Shown: in pieces, positions 1-11,700 of the stretch
Layout: each line of letters starts with the position of its first letter
How positions within the stretch are numbered: position 1 is the first letter of the stretch
From: Tritrichomonas foetus
Lineage: Eukaryota > Parabasalia > Tritrichomonadida > Tritrichomonadidae
Direction of reading: 5' to 3'
DNA: 54,052 nucleotides
Assembly: GCA_001839685.1 (NCBI GenBank)
Contig: MLAK01000752.1
Location: forward strand, 13,166 to 67,217
Position numbers and translations under genes: made by a program
Notes under the pieces: generated by a model
Seen by the model: the letters and a program-made list of their open reading frames with translations, nothing else
The model's database searches: none
Told to the model about the DNA's origin: nothing

Positions 1-474
1 CTCATGACCTTTGATTTGGATCTATGATATCATCTGGGAAATTATATTGATGATCATGTCAACAAACTATTCCTTATGTGTGATGAAAATATTTTCCTTT
101 TCTCACTTCAAAAAATCAATTGCATCATTTTTGTTTTTCCTCAAAAAAATTTACAGAATACTTTTTTTGTCACTTTTGTGATTTGAATGATTAAAGGTTG
201 ATTATGAGGTTAAATAACCTCCTAATATCAAAAAAGTGATTATTTTTTTTAATTCTTTTTGCTTTTTCTATTGCATATTTCATGCAAATTTTAATTTAAC
301 TAACTAAAGCACATGATGAAGAACAATATATATATTTTTGAAAAAAAGAGACTTTTTTGAAATTGAATCTTATTTCAAAAATGGGTCTGACGATTTTCTT
401 TAAAATTTGTTATTTTTATTTTTACCATGAATCCAATATGATATCAACTTTTGAAAAAAATTGTAGGAACAGTT

Positions 475-1010
475 TTAGAGATCAAATTGTATCTGCATAC
501 TTTTTGAATAAATGTTCATTCTGATGTTCAATTCATCAACTTCATGGTCATATCTTCCTTTTTCATCATTACAAACTATTTGACGGAACAAAGGAATCCC
601 ATCAAAAATCAAAAATAAAAATTTGTGAGCATTTGGCGGTTGATACTACTCCCTTAATAATAAGATCAAACATATAAAACTATAAAAAATTACATTTAGT
701 AAATGAGAAATCAGTGTTGAAGAAAATATCAGTTTTTTCATATTACGATTAATGATTGGATTTGATTTGAGGCACAACAACAAGAAAAGGATAATTGTTT
801 GATGTATGTTCACAAAATTTCTGATATCAACTTTTTCAGTAAGATGCTTTGTGATTTGGATCACTTCGATTCCTTAGAAGTTAGATCGAAGCAGCAGATA
901 TAATACCCATAAAGAACATTTTATATGCGTATTGATAACTCCATCAAATGATCTGGAGATATCAAACGCTTCATCACTACAAAAAAAGATAACCGCTATT
1001 ACTATTCAAA
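475..1010 (-). pseudogene. Possible decayed protein-coding remnant, unrecognised
   Basis: No intact gene is visible in the first 1.2 kb. On the minus strand a 72-codon stretch (864 to 649) runs into an in-frame TAG at 646-648. The same frame then continues for 56 more codons (645 to 478) with a well-mixed, globular-looking composition, including the phrase DGIPLFRQIVCNDEKGRYD, before a TAA at 475-477. Further upstream, about 970-870, another frame gives a coding-like stretch that also ends in a stop. This pattern of readable segments broken by stops and frame changes suggests an old gene remnant. I cannot name the family; multi-copy trichomonad families such as ankyrin-type proteins are one possibility, but no diagnostic motif is present. 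It could also be chance in AT-rich DNA. The rest of 1-1226 shows nothing I can support. Confidence 0.25.
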
Positions 1011-1226
1011 TATCGTCAATTCATTTATTGCTAAACTTTTTCTGAAAGTAATTGGTTATTTAACAAATCGGATATTATTTTTTTTTCAATAATAAACAAG
1101 TTAACTTTCAAAAGCATTCAATTTATATCCTATGATTCAATGTTGCGTAAGAATTCCTATGAAATATTGAATACAATAAGACCATTTACAAACATAATAT
1201 ATGAATTAATTTGAATGTTAGCAACT

Positions 1227-1231
1227 TCATA
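1227..1231 (+). promoter_or_regulatory. Trichomonad-type initiator (Inr) for the MBOAT gene
   Basis: The sequence TCATA fits the TCA-Y-W initiator described for trichomonads. The A that would be +1 is at 1229, 9 nt before the ATG at 1238. Transcription starting here would exclude the upstream TTG at 1211, so it decides the start codon. Confidence 0.5.
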
Positions 1232-1237
1232 AAAAAA

Positions 1238-2728
1238 ATGACATCAGGATTCCCGACGCTTGACAGAGTTTTGGAAGTAATCGATTCTATTCCAGTTGTT
1301 ATCATTTTTGTCGCCTTTTCAGCATTTCTCTTTCCATTCGCACGATTCGTTTTTCCACATATCAGATCATCAAAGACCAACGCTTTAATTCACATTGTAT
1401 ACGGCTTGATAATGTCAATTGTTATATTTCGGTCAGACACAATTTTATGTCTTTTGATGGCAATTGTGACATTTGTTGGAATCAAATATTTTTCGGTTTC
1501 CATTTCAATAACGATTGCTACACTTTCGCTCCTGGCTTCACATATTGTCGTGATGATGCGTCCAATCGACTGGGCCCTCGACATGACTGGAATGACGATG
1601 GTGATGTTTCAAAAAGCTGTTTCACTTACCTTTAATGTGGCTGATGGAAGATTACGCAAGTCTGGTCAAAAAATCAAACGGCCTCGTTGGGAAGCAGTCG
1701 CAGTTGATGAATGTCCATCATTTTTCATATACCTGGCTTATCTCTTCACTCCTTACGGATCTTTTTCAAATCCTTTCCTTGAATTTAAGCTTTTCGAAGT
1801 AATTTTAAACGTTGGATGCCGATACATTCCAAGCAAAACATCAAACAATACAAGTGATTCATCCAAAAGTGATTCATCCAAAAGTGATTCATCTAAAAGT
1901 GATTCATCTAAAAGCAATGAAGCTGAAAATGGTGAATCGAAGGATGATGAAAAGTTTGTAAGCAATTGGAGCAGAATTCCACAAGTAGAGCATAAAATTG
2001 CATTTAAGAGATATCTCTACGCATTTGTCTATGCAGCCTTCGTTCAAGTAGGAATGATATACATTTCCATGGATTCTACATACAAAGCAAGCTGGTTCGA
2101 AAAAGTACCACTCCTAATCAAACCTATTGTTATGGCCGCACTCACAGCAATTCAAGCATCCCGCTACTTCCCAGCTTGGATGCTTGTTGATTCAGGATTT
2201 TATGAATTCGGTCTCGGATCTGCTGGAATTGTTGAGCATGATGAAGTGTCAAACCTAACAATGATTGATACATTGAAAAGTCCTACGTGTGATGAATGGA
2301 TGCGCCGTTGGAATCATACAACTCATCTATTTTGGAAGAATTATCTTTTCACTCGTTTACTTAATAATGGATTTGGAAAAGGATTTTCAAATATGATGGT
2401 ATTCATTTGTAGTATGGCCTGGCATGGAATTCGCTTCATTTATCTCGGAATGTTGCCTGAAGCTTTCCTTTGTATGAAAGTTGACGCTTTTTGGAACCAA
2501 AAATTCCCTCAAAAAGATGCATCATCATTTATAAAGTTTCTTCACAATTTATGGGTTGTCTGTTCAATGCTTTATTGCACATCAACTTGGTACTACCCAA
2601 GTTTTGAAGACTTCTTGTTTGTGAGGAAGAAGGTGAGCTTCATAATTCCAATCATCGCTGTTTTCATCTTCATTATTGTACTTGTGATGCCAAAGAAGAA
2701 GGAAGGAGCGAAACCAAAGGTTGAGTGA
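1238..2728 (+). CDS. MBOAT-family lysophospholipid acyltransferase
   Basis: Predicted 496-residue polytopic membrane enzyme that would transfer an acyl chain from acyl-CoA to a lysophospholipid, probably in the ER. The start at 1238 is chosen because the frame's earlier opening at 1211 is TTG and an initiator motif lies 9 nt upstream of this ATG. Hydrophobic segments run from about residue 17 to the C-terminus. Family signatures are visible: DWALDMTGMTMVMFQK near residue 110, a PSFFIYLAYLF-type segment near 160, the conserved Asn in RRWNHTTHLFW (N359) and the conserved His in AWHGIRF (H396). The 37-residue Asn-His spacing is close to that of MBOAT5/MBOAT7-type lysophospholipid acyltransferases. 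The C-terminus is basic (KKKEGAKPK), compatible with ER retrieval. A hydrophilic loop near residues 206-225 carries a four-copy DSSKS repeat that is unusual for the family. The substrate cannot be read from the sequence. The stop is followed at once by ATAAAA. Confidence 0.85.
   Translation: MTSGFPTLDRVLEVIDSIPVVIIFVAFSAFLFPFARFVFPHIRSSKTNALIHIVYGLIMSIVIFRSDTILCLLMAIVTFVGIKYFSVSISITIATLSLLASHIVVMMRPIDWALDMTGMTMVMFQKAVSLTFNVADGRLRKSGQKIKRPRWEAVAVDECPSFFIYLAYLFTPYGSFSNPFLEFKLFEVILNVGCRYIPSKTSNNTSDSSKSDSSKSDSSKSDSSKSNEAENGESKDDEKFVSNWSRIPQVEHKIAFKRYLYAFVYAAFVQVGMIYISMDSTYKASWFEKVPLLIKPIVMAALTAIQASRYFPAWMLVDSGFYEFGLGSAGIVEHDEVSNLTMIDTLKSPTCDEWMRRWNHTTHLFWKNYLFTRLLNNGFGKGFSNMMVFICSMAWHGIRFIYLGMLPEAFLCMKVDAFWNQKFPQKDASSFIKFLHNLWVVCSMLYCTSTWYYPSFEDFLFVRKKVSFIIPIIAVFIFIIVLVMPKKKEGAKPKVE
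1853..1912 (+). repeat. 15-bp tandem repeat x4 inside the MBOAT gene
   Basis: Four head-to-tail copies of AGTGATTCATCYAAA encode SDSSK repeats in a hydrophilic loop of the acyltransferase. The copies differ only by C/T at one position (the first two have C, the last two T). The repeat unit is a multiple of three, so changes in copy number keep the frame. Confidence 0.9.
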
Positions 2729-3544
2729 ATAAAATCTAAACAGATATTAGCAATCATAACTTTGCTTTTATTATTATTTATAGATATGTTTTCTTTATCT
2801 TGAAAGATAAAATATATGTGATTTATTTCGATATATTGTCGTTCAATTGTTCAACATTAATATCTGAAACAAAAGACATATTTCTCTCTAACAGAATTTC
2901 ATTATATCTAATATATCTATAAAAAAGAACAAAGTTCCAGGATGGAGAATCAGATTAAAATTATAATGAATTTATATTCAAAATGAAAAATGAGTCTGAT
3001 CAAAGAGCATTATAGTAGTAGGCTATTAAATATGGATATCTTGAATATTTGAGAAATGTTAATATTATAAACAGATTGTGAGTGGAAAATTTCCAAACTT
3101 TTTGAATATGTATTTGGTTATAATATGTAGAAAAAATGTACGTTTGATCAAATAATTGCTTCAATTTTATTTTCATCAAATTCTCAATGTTTTCAATGTA
3201 TTTTTCTATTTAGAATAATTATTTCATTTAGTATTTTTATGTTAAATTTATTTATTGATTTAAAATTGGAGAAACTATCCAATATTCAGAGATATAGTAT
3301 ATTGATAGGAAGCCAATCATTATATCAAAAAGTTAAATAAGTATACGTTTCAAAATATATTTGATAATTTTCTCAATAATTGGTCAATTTTCATCAATTT
3401 TGAGATTATATTTCACTATCAATGTAAAATATATATTTATATATATTGACAGGCTTACATTTTTGCCCTTTGTTCTCAAGATATCACATAAAAAAACGGA
3501 AATTAAAATTGCCTCACAAATATTTGAGAACCGTACGTTTAATC
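2729..3544. other. Intergenic, no feature seen
   Basis: About 0.8 kb of AT-rich DNA between two same-strand genes. I see no convincing reading frame, RNA gene or repeat array. The first bases after the stop contain ATAAAA, compatible with 3' end formation of the MBOAT transcript. Confidence 0.5.
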
Positions 3545-3549
3545 TCATT
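3545..3549 (+). promoter_or_regulatory. Trichomonad-type initiator (Inr) for the SAPS gene
   Basis: TCATT matches the TCA-Y-W initiator, with A+1 at 3547, 19 nt before the ATG at 3566. It supports that ATG over the TTG at 3446 that opens the longer frame; the intervening 40 codons are basic and unlike the SAPS family. Confidence 0.45.
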
Positions 3550-3565
3550 ATTTTTCTCAACAATA

Positions 3566-4978
3566 ATGAGTTGGAACTCATCAAAGGCAACAAGCAGCAT
3601 TACAACCAAACTAGAGAAGGAAGAGTGCAGTTTAGTCGACATTCTAACTGATGACAATTTAAAAATCGCTTTCAAAAAAAGAATTCCAAAATTGGTCGAT
3701 TTCTTGTTAGATAATATTGATCAAATCATTGATATTGCTTTAGGAGTCGAAGTAATTGATCAAGACATATTAACACAAAATGAAATGAAAAGCGTGTGCT
3801 TTTCTTTAATCGTCAATCAAGTCAAATCATTCACAGGATTGTTAATCTCGAATGATTCATTCCTTTCGCATTTGGATTCCTTCATTACAAACGATAAAGA
3901 AATTGACGAAGATAGTGTAACAGGTTTTGCTCGAATCTTCCAATTTTTACTCCAGCAGTCAAATGGAAACATTTTGAATCGCTGGCCAAATAGAGACTAT
4001 TTATATGAAAAGATTTTGAAACACCATGATAAAATTGCAGTACATGTCTTATTAGAAGACCTGTCAAACGATGGAAGAAAGCCAGTTGTGGCTTTTCTTG
4101 AAGATAATCATGCTTCTAATGTTTTGTTGGATTTCATTCACAATAATATGAATCAAGGCACTATTTTAAAGAATATTAAACTATTTAACTATTTAGCTAA
4201 TATTGTTTCTGGAATAGAAATCGATTCACCACTTCTCTTTGCATTTGAAAGTGTTGATACTATGAAAGAAATATACGAATTGGCAATCAATACACCAAAT
4301 CGTCAATTATCTGCACAAATTTTCAACTTCTTAAATAAAGTTGCTGAACAATGTGATATTGATGATGGTGATGAAAGAAATGAAGAAGAAGAAGAAGAAG
4401 AAGATCCATTAATCACATCAGTAATAAAATATGGATATAACAATCTCGAAAACATCATCGAACATATCCAAAAAAGGACTCCTTTCCTTAGTGATTGTGA
4501 ACATGCAACACGCCTCGTAAACACAATTTTACTTCGTTCTGAGATGATTCCACAATGTGTGTATGATTATACAAGATATCTTTTTGAAGGAATCTTTGAA
4601 AATCCAGCACACTCAATTTTACATCAATCATTTTCGATGCTCTTTGAAATAATAATGACAGAACAAGATAAATGCTCAGAATTTGTTAAGAACTGTAATA
4701 TGAAATACAGAATTCAAGAAGTATATGAAAAACGTTATCAAATCATTGCAAATTACTGGGGACTTCTTTTCAATCTTTCAAATAAGATCAATGACATCAT
4801 TTCAACAAATAAAGATGACGAAGATTGGCAAAACTTTAAGAATATAGTTTTAACCAAGACACAAACAATCTTGAATGTTGAATATGGTGGAAAATTGCCA
4901 AGCGAATCAGATCAATCCGATTCTGAAGAAATTGAATTTCCACTCGGAAGATCACAGCTTGTTAATTACAATGAATGA
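3566..4978 (+). CDS. SAPS-domain protein, probable PP6-type phosphatase regulatory subunit
   Basis: Predicted 470-residue helical-repeat protein. Members of the SAPS family (yeast Sit4-associated proteins, animal PPP6R subunits) bind and direct the PP6/Sit4 catalytic subunit. The N-terminus shows the family's opening: a short lead, then LEKEECSLVDILTDDNL, then a KIPKLVDFL-like stretch (about residues 15-50), corresponding to the family's KEd-tLeelLde and nkKLidFL motifs. Later segments fit as well, including LYEKILKHHDKIAVHVLLEDL (about residues 145-165) and LVNTILLRSEMIPQ (about 315-330). An acidic EEEEEEED stretch lies near residue 275 and the tail is acidic and Ser-rich. The start at 3566 is the first ATG, just downstream of an initiator motif. 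At 470 residues it is shorter than animal PPP6R proteins, essentially the SAPS core. Family recognition is by motif pattern only. Confidence 0.75.
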   Translation: MSWNSSKATSSITTKLEKEECSLVDILTDDNLKIAFKKRIPKLVDFLLDNIDQIIDIALGVEVIDQDILTQNEMKSVCFSLIVNQVKSFTGLLISNDSFLSHLDSFITNDKEIDEDSVTGFARIFQFLLQQSNGNILNRWPNRDYLYEKILKHHDKIAVHVLLEDLSNDGRKPVVAFLEDNHASNVLLDFIHNNMNQGTILKNIKLFNYLANIVSGIEIDSPLLFAFESVDTMKEIYELAINTPNRQLSAQIFNFLNKVAEQCDIDDGDERNEEEEEEEDPLITSVIKYGYNNLENIIEHIQKRTPFLSDCEHATRLVNTILLRSEMIPQCVYDYTRYLFEGIFENPAHSILHQSFSMLFEIIMTEQDKCSEFVKNCNMKYRIQEVYEKRYQIIANYWGLLFNLSNKINDIISTNKDDEDWQNFKNIVLTKTQTILNVEYGGKLPSESDQSDSEEIEFPLGRSQLVNYNE

Positions 4979-5766
4979 ACCTAAATTGTAGAAGGATAAA
5001 TTTGATCAGAAATACACACGCTAAAATGATCATTTAATTTTGACATTTCTTAGCTTCAAAAGATTTTGTTTGCTTGAGATAAATCCTTGGCTAATGATAT
5101 TTTTTATTTTTATATTTTTTAATTCAATTCATTTGTTTTTTCAAAATATATCACCTGTAGTAGCAAAGGGAATTATCATACTTCAAAAGGAATTTCAAGA
5201 TGAATCCAATAAATGCCAAGTTACATTGAGAAAACTTAATTCTCATCATTAATATTTTTGTAGAAACGATAAATATATGTGAACATTGTTAAGAAGGTCT
5301 TTCATAATTAATTTAAGCGCCTAAAGCTTTTAGTATATGTATACCTCCAATTATTTGTGATTCAATTCGATGGAGACTTCATTCTAGTTGTTGGCGTATG
5401 AATTGATTTTGTTGCAGATAATGATATATCTGAATCTGTCGTTTTATAGTAAAGATTATTATGATTACAAAACATGTTTCTTCAGACTCATCCCATATTT
5501 ATAGACCATGTTTAAACTCATGAATATTCATAAATTAATGTGAAGTGTTTTATAAATTTAATCAAACTTCATTTTTATGACATGATATTGAATATATATT
5601 TGGTCTATATCTTTAAAATAAATTCACAATATTGAATAATAATCTGGTCAATGAATTCATGTTAATGGTCAATTAATTCAGAACTTATACGATTTTCTTA
5701 ATCCCTATAACAATACTGAAATCAATTTTGAATCCAACCATTGAAAAATTTGAGTTTATAAAAATA
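4979..5766. other. Intergenic, no firm feature
   Basis: About 0.8 kb between the SAPS and HECT genes. A 70-codon frame opening at a TTG (5040-5252) exists, but its composition is Phe/Ile-rich as expected from AT-rich noncoding DNA and no ATG or initiator supports it. No strict TCA-Y-W initiator was found close to the HECT start. Confidence 0.45.
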
Positions 5767-8700
5767 ATGTGCGAGGTCTTCCTTAATTCTGACTTTCCGG
5801 AACTATTTTCACAGCCCGAAAAAATCCGCGCCATAATGCTTAATATATACCACGAAAATTTCGAAAACGAGGAAAAGTTTGACTCAATTATGAACTTTTT
5901 ATTAGGATTGGCAGAATTTATCAACAATGGAACAATTCAAAACGGAGAAAATGATTTGAATCCAATTATTCAATCATTTGAATATGCAACAAAAGAAATT
6001 CTTGTTTCTCTGATATTTTTAATTCAGAAAATCAAAAAACCAGATTTTAGATATAATTTGTGTCTTCGTTATTTATTCAATATGAAATATACTTCTCTTT
6101 TAATTCTGAAGAAATATTGCGAATTACTTTTTTGCATAACAATTCTTTATAATCCAGAAAATAACAAATCCAAACTTACTTTAGAAGAAATTGAAGATAA
6201 TGAATATAAGAAATCTCCGGATGAAAATCTAAAAATAACAAAGGATTCTGCCCTTACGGACCAACAAAAACGTGAACAAAAAAATAAATGGAAAGAAAAT
6301 TCAAACTTAATAAGAAATTCAAATTTAACCGAAAATTATGACGAAATTAATAAAGGATTAATGAATGCATGTAATGCTTTAGGTGCTGATTTATTCAAAA
6401 ATTTATTTGAAAATAGGAAAACAACACAATTCATCGAATTAACGAATCCGGAAAAATATTGGAAAGATTTTGAAAATGTTATTTGTTTTAGTGATTTTGA
6501 CCTTGATGATTACATTAAAGATTTTGTTTGTATTACAGTTCAAGCCATTTATAAATTCATTCCAATACTATGTGTTCAAAAACATAAACCACCCTGGAAT
6601 GAACTTGAAGAAGATGTGGTTTCACTTTTATATTATCTTATTTTTTTAACAAAACCAAAATTTTCAATTATAAATCGTCTTCTTTCCCGATTTTATTTCA
6701 AAATTTGTGAATTTGAAACATTGCCAATCAAATATATCCGATTTCTTGCTTATATAATTCGAAAAGGTGAATTAGCAACAATTCCATATGATAAAATATG
6801 TAGGTTTCAATTTTTGATTACTTTAGACAGAAGTACTTTGTTTCTTTTCTTAAAAAAAATGAATCGATCTTTTTATCATTTTAATACAGATTATTTAAAA
6901 GTTTTAGAAACTCAAAAAGATAAAGATTTATGCGAGTTTGTACTTTTAAGATTAATTGAGTTGAAACTCTACAAAAATGAAGTAGATTTAAAATCAGCTA
7001 CTCAACACAGACCAATTCTCGATGAAGATCTCGGTAATGTTATTAATTTAGATTTAAATAGAAATAAAAATGAAAGCTCAAATTCATTTGAAAAACAAAA
7101 TAAAAATGAAGATAAAAATGAAAATGAAAGTAAAAATAAAAATGAAAGTAAAAATAGAAATGAAGATTTGGTTAATTTAAATAATGATTCAAATGAAGAA
7201 AATGATCTTTTATTAAGTGACAATCTCGTTGGTGATGGATCGGTTATATCAATAAATATAATAAATTTTTCACGCACATGCAACAAAATTATTCAATGCT
7301 GTGATTTTTTATCATTTAATCATTCAGTTTGGGAAAAATTAAGTAAAATTTACGAAATTAATTTAGATACGAGCATTGTTAAAGAAGTAGCAAAATTTTT
7401 GCCAACAGAAATTTCTATTCGGCTTACTAATGATCCATATTCTTGTTTCCCAGAAAACATCATTAATGATTTAGCTAATAGTTCCACAGATATGAATATA
7501 TTGAACCGTTTAATGTCAAAACACCAAAATCAACCACCATTCAACACACTTGACTTTTGGGTTCGTTATATTCGCAATTTCAAATTAATTCCAAATACGC
7601 CTCCTACTTTTAATGTTTTCAGTCAACTCCTTGGCATGAATACAACTTTACAATATATGTTATCATCAAATAGTTTCTCTGTAAGTAATATTTTATTTCA
7701 TGACAATATTGAACCGAATAAAAATATGTGTTTATTTTTTTCTCAATGGATGAAAACTACAGGCAAAAAAGGTTATTGGGAGTATAGTTTTAACGATCTT
7801 CTATTAAAACATTCAACAAAACCTTATAATCCACTCTTTTGGAGTTTATTTTCCAATAAAAAATTATTAAAAATTTATCGTAAGTGTTCAAGTGAAGTTG
7901 AACCATATATTTATTATGGACTTTCAACTACACGTTTAACAATCTCAAGATTAAAGAATCAAAATGAAATTAAATTTCCCAAACTTGATGAAACTGACAA
8001 AAAATTCATTTTATCACTTTTACATCCAATTGATCAAAAAGTATTAGAACTCCCAACTTTACCACAAGATATTAATAAAAATCTTCTATTGTTTATTTCT
8101 TCGACTCAAATGACAATGCACTTAAAAATTTTTTATCGTCCATGGCCAATGATTTTTGAAGATTCTGAACAATTTTTCATTTATTTGGCACTTTTGATCA
8201 GATTACTACCTGATATTCGAAAGTCCAATAAAATAAATCTACATAACTTTTTCTCAGAGTGCAATTTTACAGCGGAATTTACTAATGCTCTTAATAACAT
8301 TAATAACGAATCCAATTTATTGTTTATTAATATATTTTTTGAAATCTTGATGGTAAAGCTAAATTCATATGGTAAAGATTTCTATAAACTATCGTTTCGA
8401 ATCATTGATGTTTTATGGAAAAATGCCGGTGATGAGCGAATTCGCGAATTGATTCCAAAATTTGACGAATTCTTTTTAAAATTATATAAATCTTTCCATG
8501 GAAATATAAGTAATGCAATTACTTTTTCATTTCCAAAATTCTGGGATTTTTTCTCAGCGAAAATGTTAATTACTTTATTTGAATCTTATAAAAATATCCG
8601 AAAATTAGATTTAGACATCTTAAAAACTCAATCATGTCCTTATATTTGTAAATTCAGAAATACTGAAGTCATAAATACACTTTTGAAAGATCCTACTCCA

Positions 8701-11700
8701 GAACTTTTCACTTTTTTGTTTGATTTTTGTAAAATTGATCAAAGAGTTTTTTCTGAATGCAATTTCGATCAAACGGCTGTGATTGATATTTTATTTTTCT
8801 ATTTGAATCTCAATTCAGATCAAAAAAACGTACTTCAATCTATATTGGAATCGCTCACTCACGAGCAGAAATTAGCTATTCTTGATAAATATCATCAAAA
8901 CATTTCTTATGAAAGCTTATTAGAAAATTTGATAGAATCAATTCAAAAAAATAATGAAATAACAAATCAACTTCTCCAAAACAAATATTATTTAGAATTC
9001 ATTCAAAATAATATTTTAGAAATGTCAGAAAAATTATTGGGCTTGTTTGAAAATTCTCATAATCATGTTTTATTCGAAAATGGAAGTTTCAAGGCAACAG
9101 AATTAAGTCAAATTAGTATATATGATATTGTTAATGATAGCATTCTACAAAAGCTTGATTATGAAACTTTATTTAAAATTGATAATTACATTTGCACTTT
9201 TAATGGGAATTCCAAAGAGAATCGAGTCATTGAATCATTAACCTATTTAATCAATTTAATTTTATCTTTTATAATTCATGGTGATGAAATTCCAACAGAT
9301 ATTCAAGAATTCTTTTCGAAGTTTGATTCATTAAAGGAAATTTACAATAAAGTTAATAAAATTGATAATATTCTAATGCTTATTTTCACAGATATTCTTA
9401 CTTACCAATGCGAAGATGATCTAAAACCACTTTTAAATACTGAACAATACGAAAAATTAATTTCTGTATCACCAATTATTCAAAAAGACGATCTACAAAC
9501 TATCAACTCTTTAATAACATTTGTTTTCCAATATTGTAATAATAGTTTAGGTCAATTATCGGCAAATACTTTATTAAAATTGACACAAATTGATGATACC
9601 AAATGTTTATCTAATTTTTGGAAGATATTTCAATTACAAATTACACGTGATTCCGCGGAAACTTTGTTTTTACTCAATTTGATATTGTCAAGTTCAAGTG
9701 AATCAGTTTTTAACCAACACTTTTTGAAAAAATTAATTTTAGACTACCATAAAGAAAATTTACAGGAATCAGCAGTTAATCATATTCATGATTTAGTTTC
9801 AAGAATTTTCTTAAAGATTGAAAATCAATATTTTTTGAATAATGATGCACTTGAAGAAACTCAATATAAATATCCTCCACGACCAATTTTGAATATGATT
9901 AATAATTTTATTAATTTCATACCAAGATCAAATTTTGCTTTAGCTTTGATGTCTGTTTTCATGATACGATGTCCATTTTTATTCACAATGAATCCAATTT
10001 TTGATCCTATTAATTTTTTTGTCAATTTAGTAAAAATACATACGAAAGACACCAAAAAATCATTTCTTATTATCTTTTTGTGCTTTGAATTACTTAAAAT
10101 CAAGAATTTTTCAGATATTCTATTACAACATATTCTTGAAAATTTGATGAATTCAGATAGAGAAACAACGCTTTTATATCTAATCCTTATTCTTCAATTA
10201 TTATATATTAAAACATATCAACAAATTACACTTAACTATTTAATTCGTTTTGATTTTATTCAATTGAGTGAAGAAATTTTATTGAAATTCAATAAAAATG
10301 AAGAAATAGGAAAGTGGATTCTACAAATTTTTTTCTTAATTATCCGTGCTTTTAGTAATGAACGAAAAAATATGTCTGATATTATTTTAATGATTTCAAA
10401 AGTTGATTCACCATTTAAGTCCTTAATTGATCGAAGACTATCAACACATCAATCTTATTTAATTCCATCATTATTGCCCAATAAAGAATACCAGAATTGG
10501 TTCGAAGTGTTGAACTCATTAATTCATTTTCAATATCATTCTTATGATTTTTTTTTAGACATAAAAGATATTAAAATTGAAGATAATATTCCGAATGTCT
10601 CAGTGATTTCATTGGCTCCACCACCCGATATCTCCCCAGAATTTTTCCAACATTTACCTATTTCCAGAATGTGCGAAATATTAAATGATAGAATGCCAAG
10701 AATTCGAGGTATGCTAAATACAAGAATGTATGAATATCTTTTAAATCAACCAGGATGGATTAGTGAATGGTTATATCATCGACCAAACTGTGGTTTATTG
10801 CCTCACCAATATTCAAAAGTCGCCGAAGTCATTGAACAATTAAATCAATTCATTGGCGAAAAACCTTTAGGAGATTATTCATATTCATTGAATTGGAAAA
10901 CAATCTGTCGAATAATATTTTATCATTATTTTGATTATCTTTTTGAAAATTTACATTTAGTAAATATGATTTCTTCTTATTTTAATCACAAACATGAATG
11001 TGAGGAGCTTTTGAAACAAATTGCATTGAAGATTTTGAAAACGGAAAACGTAAAATTCCCAATTTTCTTGAAAGTTTTTAAAGCAATTAAACTTCAAATT
11101 CGTTATCAAGTTCTCGCAAAAGTCATTGAGCCTCAATATCGTAATGATATTCCCACATTAGTTAATATTTTATACACATATAGAGATGAAACATTTCGTG
11201 TAAATACTCCAAGTCTTCGTGAAATTCAATATATCAGGGATTTCTATAATATAGTGCTAGGTAGTAACCATTCCGTACTGATGTATCAATGCATTAATTT
11301 AACATATGAAAGTGATCATGCCAATGGAAATCCAAAAGAAAAAATTATGAATGAAGAATTAGTTAGGAATACTTTTGCAAATCTTATCAAGAGTGACAAA
11401 ATTCGACGATATAAAAAGTTTTTGATTTTTGTTTGCGAAAAGTTTCCAGAGATTCCAGAACAGTTTGAGGATCAAATTGTTCAAAAGTTACAAGAATTAA
11501 TATCACTACCAAAAATTCATCAAAAGACAAAGAAAAACATTTTGACTTTGTTTTCATTCTTTTCTTATGCTTTTCAACGTGAAAATTTGATTCCAGAATC
11601 AGCTTTTCGTGAAGATAACTACAACAATTTAACTCCATTTTGGAAATTAGTTATTGACAAGAAAGATTTCTTATGTAATATGATTATCAAAAATACACAT

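Noticed and set aside
5040..5252. 70-codon plus-strand frame between SAPS and HECT genes
   Set aside because: It opens with TTG, has no initiator motif, and its Phe/Ile-rich composition is what AT-rich noncoding DNA gives by chance.
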